Assembly (NCBI RefSeq): GCF_019049325.1
Contig: NZ_JAGMUO010000016.1
Location: 1-64,000, forward strand
DNA length: 64,000 nucleotides
Direction of reading: 5' to 3'
From: Streptomyces sp. AC512_CC834
Lineage (GTDB): Bacteria; Actinomycetota; Actinomycetes; Streptomycetales; Streptomycetaceae
Notes under the pieces: model-generated
Seen by the model: the letters and a program-made list of their open reading frames with translations, nothing else
What the model was told of the DNA's origin: nothing
Database searches by the model: none
Part shown: piece by piece, positions 27,829 to 36,910 of the stretch
Position numbering within the stretch: the first letter of the stretch is position 1
How the letters are laid out: each line of letters opens with the position of its first letter
Position numbers and translations under genes: made by a program

Positions 27829-29454
27829 GTGGACCCGGTGATCATCACCGGAGCGGGGCCCGTCGGGCTCACGCTCGCCCTGGCGCTGGCGCGGCAGGAG
27901 GTGCCCTGTGTCGTCCTCGACGAGGGGCCGGGGAAGGACGAGCCGCGTCCCGCACGCACCGCTGTTCTGCGCGAGGGCGCCGTCGCGCTCGTCGAGCGGC
28001 TGACCGGCACACCGTTGACGGGGCTGGGTACGCGTTGGGCCGGATGGCGGTCGATGCGGCGCAAGCAGGTGATGCGCGAGGTCGAATTCGGCGACGCCGA
28101 CCCGGCGCCCCTGCACATCGCCCAGCACGAGCTGACCGGTGTCCTGCGCAGGGCACTCGCCCGTGAGTCGCTCGTCAAGGTCGCGGTGGACAGCCGCCTG
28201 GACGGCATCGAGCAGGAGACGTCGGGCGTCACGGCCCACACCCGCGGCCCGGCCGGGACCTGGTGGCGCGGCAGTTACCTGGTCGGCTGCGACGGTCCTC
28301 GCTCGACCGTCCGCAAGCTCCAGGACATCCGCTTCCCCGGCCGTACGGCGGTGGAACGATACGCCGTAGCCGCACTGCGCGCCGAACTCCCGTGGGCCGA
28401 CGAGGCGTTGCTCCACCGGATGCCGTCGTGGCGGACGACCGGCCCGTCGGCCGGCGAGATCGTCGGCCGTCCGCTGCCGGACGGCGTGTGGCGCCTTGAC
28501 TGGCTGCTGCCGCCCGGCAAGGACCTGGTCACGCCGGAACTCCTGGTGAACCGGGTCCGCGAGACCCTCACCGGATGGGCGGCGGACGGTTCGACCCCGG
28601 CGTACGAACTCCTCGACACCGGCGTGCACACGGTCCACCACCGCCTCGCCCGGCGCTGGCGGGTGGGTCGCGTGCTGCTCGCCGGGGACGCGGCGCACCT
28701 GCTGGGTGCGCTGGGCACGCAGGGCCTTGAGGAGGGGCTGACGGACGCCGACAACCTCGCCTGGAAACTGGCCCTGGCCTGGCACAGCGGCCCTCGCGAG
28801 GCGCTGCTCGACAGCTACCAGGAGGAGCGGCGCGCGGCGATCGCCGCGCGGCTGCGCGCCGCCGACCAACTGCTCCCGCTGCTGCGCGGGGGCGGTGGAC
28901 TGCGTTCCTACGTCCCCGGCTCGGCCCGCGGCAACGACGCGCTGCTGGCCGACGGTCACCTGGGGCGCGGAGCACTGGGCGCGCCGGGCACGTACGCCGA
29001 CTCGCCCCTCGCGCCCGAGGACCTCGCCGGGGAGGTGTCCGTCGGCACACCGCCCGGGGCGCTCGTCACCGATGTGCGGGTCACGGCGGAGGACGGCACC
29101 TTCGTGGCGCTGAGCGACCGGCTCGGGCGCGGGGCGCTGCTGGTCGTGCTGATCGCGCCGGGCACGGGGGTGTGGGACCGCAAGCACTGGGTGACGGCCG
29201 GAATCATGCCCCGGCTGGCGGCGGCGGTGACGGCGCTGCCCCACCACGCCGAGTTGCTGGTCGCCGAGAGCTATCCGGGTGCCGCGGCGCACACGGTGCT
29301 GCTGGTACGCCCCGACGGTCACCTGGTCACGGCACTGAACGGGGTACGCCCGGCCGACCTCTACGCGGCCGCGGAGAGCGCGCTGGGTGGGGCGAAGGCC
29401 TCGGTGGCGGCGGAGGCCGAGGAGGGTGCGGGAGCTACGGCCGGGTCCCGTTGA
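27829..29454 (+). CDS. FAD-dependent aromatic hydroxylase-type monooxygenase
   Basis: About 541 residues, PHBH fold. FAD/NADPH motifs are visible: ITGAGPVGLTLALALARQEV, LVGCDGPRSTVRKLQ (DG motif) and LLAGDAAHLLGALGTQGLEE with DADNLAWKLALAW (GD motif). A C-terminal thioredoxin-like domain without active cysteines (from about residue 400) is common in this group. GTG 27829 is chosen with AGGGGG 9 bases upstream; a TTG at 27739 would add 30 residues of no family match. TTGACG at 27716-27721 may be its -35. The substrate is unknown. It sits alone between the glutamate operon and the cysteine locus. Confidence 0.8.
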   Translation: MDPVIITGAGPVGLTLALALARQEVPCVVLDEGPGKDEPRPARTAVLREGAVALVERLTGTPLTGLGTRWAGWRSMRRKQVMREVEFGDADPAPLHIAQHELTGVLRRALARESLVKVAVDSRLDGIEQETSGVTAHTRGPAGTWWRGSYLVGCDGPRSTVRKLQDIRFPGRTAVERYAVAALRAELPWADEALLHRMPSWRTTGPSAGEIVGRPLPDGVWRLDWLLPPGKDLVTPELLVNRVRETLTGWAADGSTPAYELLDTGVHTVHHRLARRWRVGRVLLAGDAAHLLGALGTQGLEEGLTDADNLAWKLALAWHSGPREALLDSYQEERRAAIAARLRAADQLLPLLRGGGGLRSYVPGSARGNDALLADGHLGRGALGAPGTYADSPLAPEDLAGEVSVGTPPGALVTDVRVTAEDGTFVALSDRLGRGALLVVLIAPGTGVWDRKHWVTAGIMPRLAAAVTALPHHAELLVAESYPGAAAHTVLLVRPDGHLVTALNGVRPADLYAAAESALGGAKASVAAEAEEGAGATAGSR

Positions 29455-29550
29455 GCGGGCCGTTTCGACCGTACGTTCGCCGGTGGCGTGGCTTCCGGCC
29501 ACCGGCGGCGTTTCCCTGCGCGCGCTCGCTGTCCGCATGGTGACAGCGAG

Positions 29551-29579
29551 TTGACCGGCCGACACCGCCATGGTCTACT
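29551..29579 (+). promoter_or_regulatory. Predicted promoter of the Cys-leader/cysteine dioxygenase unit
   Basis: TTGACC at 29551-29556 (-35), a 17-base spacer, and TCTACT at 29574-29579 (-10). Transcription would begin near 29586-29587, at or next to the GTG of the leader peptide, so the transcript is probably leaderless. Confidence 0.6.
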
Positions 29580-29586
29580 CCGGACC

Positions 29587-29673
29587 GTGACCGACACCTG
29601 TGTGCGCCTGTGGCGGAGGGTCCATATGGACCTCGTCCGCTATGCGGGCTGCGTGTGTCGTCCGTCCTGCTGA
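29587..29673 (+). CDS. Cysteine-rich leader peptide (28 residues) upstream of cysteine dioxygenase
   Basis: GTG 29587 opens a 28-residue peptide that begins MTDTCVRLWRRVH and ends MDLVRYAGCVCRPSC, with its last three cysteines in the final seven residues. This looks like the small leader peptides, often with Cys near the end, found ahead of sulfur and cysteine genes in actinobacteria. The stop is 80 bases before the start of a cysteine dioxygenase-like gene. The predicted promoter places transcription start at the GTG. By analogy with mycobacterial cysteine-responsive attenuators, ribosome stalling at the Cys codons when cysteine-tRNA is scarce would alter the downstream RNA. No conserved competing hairpin was confirmed by eye. 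Confidence 0.75.
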   Translation: MTDTCVRLWRRVHMDLVRYAGCVCRPSC

Positions 29674-29752
29674 ATTCGCCTCATTCTCCTTCGCGCACGC
29701 CACTGCGACGTGTCGCCGCGCACTCCCTCGCGAAACTCCCAGGACGGTACCC

Positions 29753-30319
29753 GTGTCTGTTTCCTCCCCAGCCTCCCCTGTCCCTGTCTCCCCGGCCTCC
29801 TCCTCGTCCGCGGCTGCGGCTGCGGCCGGACCGACGCAGGCCGAACTCCTCGACTTCGTACGGCGTGCGGCCGCCGACGCCGAACTGATCGCCTCCCTGC
29901 CGCTCGACCCCGAGGGCCGCACCTGGGTGCGGCTGGCCGGACCGGGCGGCAGCGAGGCCTGGCTGATCGGCTGGCCGCCGGGCACGGGCACCGGCTGGCA
30001 CGACCACACCGACTCTGTGGGCGCCTTCGTGACCGCCGCGGGCGAACTCAAGGAGAACGCGCTCGCCGCCCGCCTGCCCACCGACGGCTGGAAGACCCTG
30101 GAACTCAGCGACGGTGTGGACCGTGAACGCCGGCTGAGCGTCGGCAAGGGGCGCGCCTTCGGCCGGCACCATGTGCACGAGGTCCTCAACGAGTCGTCCG
30201 ACCGGCACGCGGTGTCCGTGCACGCCTACCACCCGCCCCTGCCGCAGATCCGCCGCTACAGCCGCAGCGGGCAGACCCTGCGCCTGGAGCAGGTCGAGCG
30301 CCCGCAGGACTGGCAGTGA
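29753..30319 (+). CDS. Cysteine dioxygenase-like cupin
   Basis: This 188-residue cupin has an iron site as in thiol dioxygenases: His83 and His85 in WHDHTDS, and a third His in the HHVHEVLN segment near residue 140. A low-complexity Ser/Ala/Pro N terminus of about 25 residues precedes the fold. The expected reaction is oxidation of cysteine to cysteine sulfinate. GTG 29753 follows AGGA 8 bases upstream. The gene overlaps the downstream rhodanese by GTGA, and lies behind a Cys-rich leader peptide, which suggests control by cysteine supply. Similar cupins may act on other thiols such as mercaptopropionate. Confidence 0.88.
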   Translation: MSVSSPASPVPVSPASSSSAAAAAAGPTQAELLDFVRRAAADAELIASLPLDPEGRTWVRLAGPGGSEAWLIGWPPGTGTGWHDHTDSVGAFVTAAGELKENALAARLPTDGWKTLELSDGVDRERRLSVGKGRAFGRHHVHEVLNESSDRHAVSVHAYHPPLPQIRRYSRSGQTLRLEQVERPQDWQ

Positions 30320-30714
30320 GCGAGCCGACCGGGATCGACGCCCTGCTGGAGCGGGTGCGCGGCGGATACCGGCGGACAGCACCGGGCGAGGCGTACGACG
30401 CCGCCGAGGCCGGCACGGCGCTGCTGGTCGACATCCGTTACGCCGCTCTGCGTGAGCGGGACGGTGTGATTCCCGGCGCCCTGGTGGTCGAACGCAACGA
30501 GCTGGAGTGGCGTCTGGATCCGCGGGGCAGCCACCGTCTCCCCGAGGCCACGAGCCATGACGTGCGGGTCGTCGTGGTGTGCGACGAGGGTTACGCCTCC
30601 ACCCTGGCGGCGGAGTCCCTGCACCGTCTGGGTCTGCACCGGGCCACCGATCTGATCGGTGGCTTCCAGGCCTGGCGGGCGGCGGGTCTGCCGGTGGCCG
30701 CACCGGATCAGTAG
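30316..30714 (+). CDS. Rhodanese-like sulfurtransferase
   Basis: This 132-residue single rhodanese domain has the active-site Cys in VVVVCDEGYASTLAAESL, the persulfide-carrying loop, and the family ends LIGGFQAWRAAGLPV. GTG 30316 overlaps the stop of the dioxygenase gene, so the pair is coupled. Together they could dispose of cysteine-derived sulfane sulfur and sulfinate. It is convergent with the sugar-binding protein gene, with a 7-bp overlap of the 3' ends. Confidence 0.9.
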   Translation: MSEPTGIDALLERVRGGYRRTAPGEAYDAAEAGTALLVDIRYAALRERDGVIPGALVVERNELEWRLDPRGSHRLPEATSHDVRVVVVCDEGYASTLAAESLHRLGLHRATDLIGGFQAWRAAGLPVAAPDQ

Positions 30715-31670
30715 TCGGCGGGGCAGTACAGCGGTGCCGTGTCCGCGTTGCCCTTGGTGACCAGGCGGATCGGGGTGTGGTCGATCTTCTCCGTCTTCCT
30801 GTCGCGCAACAGGGCGATGGTGTTGCGGACGGCCAGTTCGCCGGTGTTTCCGGCCGAGTTGGACACGGTCGCGGAGAAGCGTCCGTCCTTCAGCGCGGCG
30901 AGGGCCTCGTCGGTTCCGTTGACCGTCACGATCCTGACCTGGTCGGCACCGGCCGCGTCGAAGGCCTCTCGGGCGGCGAAGGCCATCTGCTCGTTGGCGA
31001 CGAAGGCGTAGCCCAGGTCGGGGTGGGCCCGGGCCATGGTGCCGGCGACCTTTCCGGCTGTGTCGGCATCGAACATGCCCGGCTGGTTGGCGACCACCTC
31101 GGCGTTGGCGGGCAGGGCCTCGGTGAAGCCGCCGACGAGCAGGTCGGAGGCGGCGCCCGGCGCCCCCGCGATGACAGCCACCTCCACGTCCCGGTCCGCG
31201 GCGTCGTCGGCGACCCACTGGGCGTCCAGCCGCCCGACGGCCTCGAGGTCGACGACCACCGCGCCCAGGATGTCGTCCGGGTCGGCGCTCACAGAGGTCA
31301 GGAAGACGGGGATGTCCGCCTTGCCGGCCTTCTCGATGTCGCGCTTCAGGGCGTCGGTGTCGACGGTCTGCAGGATGATCGCGTCGACCTCGCGCGCGAT
31401 CATGTCCTCGATGTTGGCCAGCTCGGTCGCGGGATCCTGCTTCGAGTTGGCGGTGACCAGCCTCGCGAAGTTGTTCTTGGCGGCGATCTCCACGGACCGC
31501 TGGAGGCAGGTGTGGAACTGGCTGTCGCCGCCGTTGACGAACCCGAGGGTCAGCGGGTCGTCGTCCGCGGAACCGGAGTCGGCCGGGTAGAGGCCGCAGC
31601 CGCTCAGAAGCAGGCCGGCGCCGAGGAGCAGAACGTGCGTGGCTCTTCGGCGGCGCGCGGGCGTGGGCAT
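30708..31670 (-). CDS. Sugar-type substrate-binding lipoprotein (ribose-binding fold)
   Basis: This 320-residue protein has a signal sequence ending LLLSGCGLYPA, so the Cys is lipidated. A type I periplasmic-binding fold follows: LTLGFVNGGDSQFHTCLQRS, IIVE-like DAIILQTVDTDALKRDIEKA, IPVFLTSV, AGAPGAASDLLVGGF, GYAFVANEQMAFAAREAF, and VNGTDEALAALKDGRFSA. No permease or ATPase gene is adjacent, so it may work with a distant sugar importer or serve a receptor. ATG 31670 is favoured because AAAGG lies about 10 bases before and the N-region is basic. The gene shares 7 bp of 3' end with the convergent rhodanese gene. Confidence 0.85.
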   Translation of the reverse strand: MPTPARRRRATHVLLLGAGLLLSGCGLYPADSGSADDDPLTLGFVNGGDSQFHTCLQRSVEIAAKNNFARLVTANSKQDPATELANIEDMIAREVDAIILQTVDTDALKRDIEKAGKADIPVFLTSVSADPDDILGAVVVDLEAVGRLDAQWVADDAADRDVEVAVIAGAPGAASDLLVGGFTEALPANAEVVANQPGMFDADTAGKVAGTMARAHPDLGYAFVANEQMAFAAREAFDAAGADQVRIVTVNGTDEALAALKDGRFSATVSNSAGNTGELAVRNTIALLRDRKTEKIDHTPIRLVTKGNADTAPLYCPADY

Positions 31671-31940
31671 GGCTGGGCCGCCTTTCGGGGGCATGCGGGA
31701 GGAGCGTCCGTGCGGGTCCGTTCACCGCCGGCGTTCCAGGGCCGGCGTACGCGCGCGGTGGCCGCGACTCGTGCGGTCACGCGACGGCGCAGACGGTACA
31801 GCCGTACGGAGGCTGTTCACCCTTCCGGGAGCGCAAGGTAATCCTGCGCGGCCCCCGCCTCTCGGGGCGGGCGCGGTATCGCGCCGTATGCGCCGGTCCG
31901 GGCGTCTTCCGTCGCGTGGCCCGGCCGACGTGACGTCGGG

Positions 31941-32756
31941 TCAGAAGCCCTCGTCGCCGAGGTACTCCGTGTCCTCGCCCTCCTCCTCCAGCGCCCGGCG
32001 GACCACCCGCAGGGCCATGCCCTCGGGGTAGCCCTTGCGGGCCAGCATGCCCGCGAGGCGGCGCAGCCTCTTGTCGCGGTCGAGGCCCCGGGTGGCGCGC
32101 AGCTTCCGGGCGACCAGCTCGCGCGCGGTCTCCTCCTCCTGCTCGGAGTCCAGTCGGGACACCGCCGCGTCGATGAGCGTGGCGTCGACGCCCTTGGTCC
32201 GCAGCTCTCTGGCGAGGGCACGTCTGGCCAGCCCGCGGCCGTGGTGCCGTGATTCCACCCAGGCTTCCGCGAAGGCACTGTCGTTGATCAGGCCGACCTC
32301 CTCGAACCTGGACAGCACCTCCTCGGCGGCCTCGTCGGGGATCTCCCGCTTGCGCAGGGCGTCGGCCAGTTGGCTGCGGGTGCGCGGGGTCCCGGTGAGC
32401 AGGCGCAGGCAGATCGCCCGTGCCTGCTCGACCGGGTCCCGCGGAGGCTCCCCCTTCTCGGCCCTCGACGAGGAAGTGGCACCTCCGTCCTCGGTGGACG
32501 GCTCCGTACGCTCGCGCCGCCTGCGACCGCGCGCGCCGCCCGTGCCACGGCCCCATCCGCCGCCGCCTCTGCCTCCGCGGCGCGCCTCGCCGTCACCGTG
32601 ACGCGTATCGCCGCCGTCACCGTCGCGGGAGCCTACGGCGGACGGGCCCGGCTGGTACGGGTCCATCCGGTACGGGGCCGCAGCCGCCCCGTACGCGTCG
32701 TCGCCCGTCCCGGCGGAGCCGCCCGCGTACTCGGCCCAGTCGGTTCGTCGTGTCAC
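31941..32756 (-). CDS. recX: Recombination regulator RecX
   Basis: This 271-residue protein modulates RecA filaments. The first 100 residues are a Gly/Arg-rich low-complexity extension (ARRGGRGGGGWGRGTGG). The RecX helical repeats start near residue 105: AICLRLLTGTPRTRSQLADAL, EVLSRFEEVGLINDSAFAEA, and RVVRRALEEEG. GTG 32756 lies 3 bases after the recA stop. The extension is common in Streptomyces RecX but unusually long here. Confidence 0.9.
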   Translation of the reverse strand: MTRRTDWAEYAGGSAGTGDDAYGAAAAPYRMDPYQPGPSAVGSRDGDGGDTRHGDGEARRGGRGGGGWGRGTGGARGRRRRERTEPSTEDGGATSSSRAEKGEPPRDPVEQARAICLRLLTGTPRTRSQLADALRKREIPDEAAEEVLSRFEEVGLINDSAFAEAWVESRHHGRGLARRALARELRTKGVDATLIDAAVSRLDSEQEEETARELVARKLRATRGLDRDKRLRRLAGMLARKGYPEGMALRVVRRALEEEGEDTEYLGDEGF

Positions 32757-32759
32757 GGG

Positions 32760-33899
32760 TCAGCTCTTGGCTGCCGCGGCCTTGGACTTGGTGGCCTTGG
32801 CGGTCGCGGGAGCGGGGGTGGTGGCGGGGGCGGGAACCGCCGGTGCTGCGTCGGCGGCGGAGACGGCGGTGTCCGCGCCCGGCTCGGTGGCCGGCTCCTC
32901 GGGACGCACTCCGACGCCCAGCTTCTCCTTGATCTTCCTCTCGATCTCGTTGGCCAGGTCGGGGTTGTCCTTGAGGAAGTTGCGCGCGTTCTCCTTGCCC
33001 TGGCCGAGCTGGTCGCCCTCGTACGTGTACCAGGCGCCGGCCTTGCGGACGAAGCCGTTCTCCACGCCCATGTCGATCAGGCCGCCCTCGCGGCTGATGC
33101 CGTGGCCGTAGAGGATGTCGAACTCGGCCTGCTTGAACGGCGGCGCGACCTTGTTCTTGACGACCTTGACGCGGGTGCGGTTTCCGACCGCGTCGGTGCC
33201 GTCCTTCAGCGTCTCGATGCGCCGGATGTCGAGCCGCACCGAGGCGTAGAACTTCAGCGCCCGGCCACCGGTCGTGGTCTCCGGGGAGCCGAACATCACA
33301 CCGATCTTCTCGCGGAGCTGGTTGATGAAGATCGCGGTGGTCTTGGACTGGTTCAGCGCGCTGGTGATCTTCCGCAGGGCCTGGCTCATCAGGCGGGCCT
33401 GCAGACCGACGTGGCTGTCGCCCATCTCGCCCTCGATCTCCGCGCGCGGGACGAGTGCGGCGACGGAGTCGATGACGATGAGGTCGAGGGCGCCGGAGCG
33501 GACCAGCATGTCCACGATCTCCAGGGCCTGCTCGCCGTTGTCCGGCTGGGACAGGATCAGGTTGTCGATGTCGACACCGAGCTTCTTCGCGTACTCGGGG
33601 TCGAGGGCGTGCTCGGCGTCCACGAAGGCGACCTGGCCGCCGGCCTTCTGCGCGTTCGCCACGGCGTGCAGGGTCAGGGTCGTCTTGCCCGAGGACTCTG
33701 GGCCGTATACCTCCACGACACGGCCACGCGGGATGCCTCCGACGCCGAGGGCCACGTCGAGCGCGGTCGACCCGGTCGGGATGACCTCGATGGGCTCGTT
33801 GACCCGGTCGCCCATGCGCATGACCGCGCCCTTGCCGAATTGCCGTTCAATCTGTGCGAGCGCGGCGTCGAGGGCCTTCTCGCGGTCGGTTCCTGCCAT
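32760..33899 (-). CDS. recA: Recombinase RecA
   Basis: This 379-residue protein catalyses strand exchange and LexA autocleavage. It carries Walker [44 protein letters not shown], Walker [20 protein letters not shown], and [17 protein letters not shown]. The C terminus carries an Ala/Lys-rich tail ([15 protein letters not shown]) seen in actinomycetes. Start ATG 33899 ([20 protein letters not shown]) is the conserved one; upstream in-frame codons are the leader. The promoter lies about 160 bases upstream with a LexA-type box. Gene order recA-recX is standard. Confidence 0.97.
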   Translation of the reverse strand: MAGTDREKALDAALAQIERQFGKGAVMRMGDRVNEPIEVIPTGSTALDVALGVGGIPRGRVVEVYGPESSGKTTLTLHAVANAQKAGGQVAFVDAEHALDPEYAKKLGVDIDNLILSQPDNGEQALEIVDMLVRSGALDLIVIDSVAALVPRAEIEGEMGDSHVGLQARLMSQALRKITSALNQSKTTAIFINQLREKIGVMFGSPETTTGGRALKFYASVRLDIRRIETLKDGTDAVGNRTRVKVVKNKVAPPFKQAEFDILYGHGISREGGLIDMGVENGFVRKAGAWYTYEGDQLGQGKENARNFLKDNPDLANEIERKIKEKLGVGVRPEEPATEPGADTAVSAADAAPAVPAPATTPAPATAKATKSKAAAAKS

Positions 33900-34059
33900 G
33901 GGTTCCACCCGGTTTGCTTGATTCGATCGCTTCACGTCAAAGACGCTAATGCCTGCCACTGACAATGGGCCCCGATGCGGGTCCGGCCTGTGGACAACTC
34001 GGGCGCTTCTCCCCCCGAACCCACTCGAATCACCCGTCACGAGCCCTGCCGGAACCTCC

Positions 34060-34089
34060 ATAAGAATGGATGTTCGATTTTCGTGTCAA
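34060..34089 (-). promoter_or_regulatory. recA promoter (-35 TTGACA, -10 TCTTAT)
   Basis: On the minus strand TTGACA (34089-34084) and TCTTAT (34065-34060) are separated by 18 bases. Transcription would start near 34053, giving a leader of about 150 bases to recA. The LexA-type box overlaps the spacer and the -10. Confidence 0.65.
34064..34075 (-). promoter_or_regulatory. LexA (SOS/Cheo-type) box in the recA promoter
   Basis: On the minus strand GAACATCCATTC matches the Gram-positive SOS box GAAC-N4-GTTC with one mismatch, as known for Streptomyces recA. Its position across the promoter spacer and -10 fits repression by LexA. Confidence 0.75.
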
Positions 34090-34251
34090 GCGCACCACAC
34101 GGCACTTCCGAGAGTACGTCCGCCGGCCCGGCGGACCGTGGGACGGACCGGTGTCCTGGCGGAAACCGTGACGTCCGGGCCGGCCTTCGAGGTGACGCCC
34201 ATCGCGATCACCGGCGCCGCGTGTGGGCCGCTCTCACGTACTGAACCGGCC

Positions 34252-35526
34252 TCAGGAGGCGCCGCCGTCTCCGGTTCTCCCCGTATCGGGGCGGCCGGGT
34301 TCCGGCCGGCGGGCCCACAGAGCGCGTATGCGGGTGGCGCCGGCCGGTCCCGACGGGCGGTTCCGGTGCCCGTGAACGCGCGGATCGTCCGTGACGTCGT
34401 AGCGCTTGACGTACGCCCCGAGGAACGCCTGAAGCGTGGCGATCGCCGGGATGGCGATCAGCGCGCCGACGGCGCCGAGCAGGGCGGTGCCCGCGATGAC
34501 CGAGCCGAAGGCGACCGCGGGGTGGATGTCCACGGTCTTGGACGTCAGCTTGGGCTGAAGCACGTAGTTCTCGAACTGCTGGTAGATCACCACAAAGATC
34601 AGCACCCACAGCGCGTACCAGGGGTTGACCGTGAAGGCGATCAGCATGGGCAGGGCGCCCGCGAGATAGGTGCCGATGGTGGGGATGAACTGCGACACCA
34701 GGCCGACCCATACGGCGAGCGCGGGGGCGTACGGCACCTCCAGTACTTCCAGGAGGATGTAGTGGGCGACGCCGGAGATCAGCGCCATCAGCCCGCGTGA
34801 GTACAGGTAGCCGCCGGTCTTGTCCACGGCGATCTCCAACGCGCGCAGGACCTCGGCCTGGCGAGCGGGCGGCAGGACGGAGCAGAGCCCGCGCCGCAGC
34901 CGGGGGCCGTCGGCGGCGAAGTAGAACGAGAACAGCAGGACCGTCAGCAGTTGGAAGAGGCCGCCGAGGACCTGGGCCGACACGTCCAGGACGCCGGTCG
35001 CGCTGTTCTGCACGTAGTTGCGCAGCCAGTCGGAGCGGAGCAGGCCCTCCTGGATGTCGACCCGTCTCAGCTCGGTGTGGAAGTGGCCGTTGACCCAGTT
35101 GATGACGGAGTCGAGGTACTCCGGGAAGTCCTCGACCATCTTGACGATCTGGCCCGCGAGCATCGAGCCGAGCAGGGTGACGAATCCCGCGGCGGCGATC
35201 AGCACGGCGAGGAAGACGAGGAAGGTGGCAAACCCCCGGCGCATGCCGCGCCCGGCCATCCAGCTCACCGCGGGCTCGATGGCCAGGGCCAGGAAGAACG
35301 CGATGAGAACGTTGATCAGCAGCCCGGTGAGCTGGTGGAAGGCCCAGCTCCCGAGCTGGAAGGCGGCGATGAGCGCCAGGGCCAGCACCATGGCGCGCGG
35401 CAGCCAGCGCGGCATGCGGGCGCCCGGCCCGGCGGCGGCGCCGTCAGCCGGGGGTTCGCCGGGCGGCATGGTGCCTGTCGGGGATGCGTGCCGGGCGGCC
35501 TGCCCGGTCTCGTCAGTGGATGCCAC
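34252..35526 (-). CDS. AI-2E/PerM-family membrane protein
   Basis: About 424 residues with seven or eight helices of the PerM type: WAFHQLTGLLINVLIAFFLA, FLVFLAVLIAAAGFVTLLGS, LLTVLLFSFYFAADGPRLR, VWVGLVSQFIPTIGTYLAGA and WVLIFVVIYQQFENYVLQPK. The PTIGTYLAG and QQFENYVLQP segments are the family signatures. A 45-residue Pro/Ala-rich cytoplasmic N terminus precedes TM1. Start GTG 35526 is a choice; 35544 adds six residues. Members include Na+(Li+)/H+ antiporters and putative AI-2 exporters; the substrate here is unknown. It is followed on the strand, after 352 bases, by recA. Confidence 0.85.
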   Translation of the reverse strand: MASTDETGQAARHASPTGTMPPGEPPADGAAAGPGARMPRWLPRAMVLALALIAAFQLGSWAFHQLTGLLINVLIAFFLALAIEPAVSWMAGRGMRRGFATFLVFLAVLIAAAGFVTLLGSMLAGQIVKMVEDFPEYLDSVINWVNGHFHTELRRVDIQEGLLRSDWLRNYVQNSATGVLDVSAQVLGGLFQLLTVLLFSFYFAADGPRLRRGLCSVLPPARQAEVLRALEIAVDKTGGYLYSRGLMALISGVAHYILLEVLEVPYAPALAVWVGLVSQFIPTIGTYLAGALPMLIAFTVNPWYALWVLIFVVIYQQFENYVLQPKLTSKTVDIHPAVAFGSVIAGTALLGAVGALIAIPAIATLQAFLGAYVKRYDVTDDPRVHGHRNRPSGPAGATRIRALWARRPEPGRPDTGRTGDGGAS

Positions 35527-35586
35527 GGGCCAAGTCTCGCCCACGCCGCCACGGGCAGAGCCCCGTCCGGTGATCTTCGTGGACCG

Positions 35587-35781
35587 TCACCGCTGCTCCC
35601 GCGGCACGTTCATGACGGTGCAGACCGCCCGCCACACGTCCTTGGCGTCCCAGCCGGCGTCCAACGCCTCGTGCACCGTACGCCCGCCCAGCTCCGCCAT
35701 CACGTGATCGCGCGCGAAGGTGTCGGCGTACCCCGGACCGAAGTGATCCGTCATCCGCTCCCAGAAGACCGTCAACCGCAT
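35587..35781 (-). CDS. DUF3046 protein
   Basis: This 64-residue protein is full-length for DUF3046, an actinobacterial family of unknown function commonly found near recA. It has MRLTVFWERMTDHFGPGYAD and DAGWDAKDVWRAVC as the family core. ATG 35781 fits the conserved start. It lies 60 bases upstream of the PerM gene and may share its transcript. Confidence 0.88.
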   Translation of the reverse strand: MRLTVFWERMTDHFGPGYADTFARDHVMAELGGRTVHEALDAGWDAKDVWRAVCTVMNVPREQR

Positions 35782-35862
35782 GCCCCCAGTATCCCGCCCC
35801 TGAGAGTGGGCCCTGAGCCGGGACCACCTGCCGGTGCCGCTTCCCGGCCTACGGTCTGTCCC

Positions 35863-36905
35863 ATGGCCGAAACCGGAGCTTCCCCACTCCCCCCGACCCC
35901 GCTCTCCCAGACCCCGCTTCCCCCGCCCCCGCTCCCCCAGACCGCACTTCCCCCGACCCCACGCCCCCCGGCCCCTCGCTCCTCCGACGCGTGCTCACCG
36001 CTCGCGCGCGCGGAGCACTTCGTCTGGCTCACCGCGCGCGTGCTGGAGCAGCGTCTCTTCGCGTACCACTTCCGCGGCGGGGACCCGGAGCCGGTGGAGA
36101 CCGCGCTGGACGCCTACCGCAACGAGGACGGCGGGTACGGCCACGCGCTGGAGCCCGATCTGCGCGGCCCGGTCAGCCTGCCGCCGCACACCGCGCGTGC
36201 CCTGCGCGTCCTGGACGCCGTCGGGCGCTGCGGCGGGCAGCGGGTAGAGCGGGTGTGCCGCTATCTGACCTCCGTGTCCACCTCGGACGGTGCCCTGCCG
36301 GCGATCCGTCCGAGCCTGCCCGGGTATCCGGCCGCACCCTTCGCGCCGGCCGCACCCTTCGCGCCGGTCGTGGACGACTCTCAGGGCGAGTTGCTCGCCA
36401 CCGGCCCGGTGGTCGGCCTGCTGCACCGCAACGAGGTCTGGCACGCCTGGCTGTTTCGCGCCACGGACTTCTGCTGGCAGGCGGTCGAGTCGCTGGGGAC
36501 CTCGCATCCGTACGAGGTCGAGGCCGCCGTGGCCTTCCTGGACACCGCCCCCGACCGGCCGCGCGCGGAGGCCGCGGCCGACCGGCTGGGACGCCTGGTG
36601 CGCGAGCGGCGCCTCGCGGTGCTGGACCCGGACGATCTCGACGCGTACCCGGTCTCCCCCGGCTACGCACCGGGCGAGCACCACTTCCCGCACGACTACG
36701 CGAGAAGCCCGCGCTCGCGCGCGCGTGGTTCACGGACGACGAGATGGTCCGCTCCCTGGACTTCCTCGCCGCGGAGCAGGAGGACGACGGGGGCTGGCCC
36801 GTCCGCCGGCGCCGCCGGGCGCCTGCCACGGCGCTGGAGGCGCGCCCCGGGGTGACACTCGATGCCCTGCGCACGCTCCGGGCGTACGGACGCTCCCTCG
36901 GCTGA
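35863..36905 (+). pseudogene. Prenyltransferase/squalene-cyclase-like repeat protein, frameshifted
   Basis: The open frame from ATG 35863 encodes a Pro-rich low-complexity N terminus, then helical-barrel repeats (EHFVWLTARVLEQRLFAYHF, then NEDGGYGHALEPDL) as in terpene-cyclase-like alpha/alpha proteins. At about 36700 the family reading continues in another frame (EKPALARAWFTDDEMVRSL, then DFLAAEQEDDGGWPVRR) to the stop at 36905. One base is missing around 36697-36703, within GCGAGAAG. The first frame itself runs to 36855 with non-homologous residues. This is either a real frameshift or a sequencing error; everything else looks intact. Confidence 0.7.
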
Positions 36906-36910
36906 CCGGT

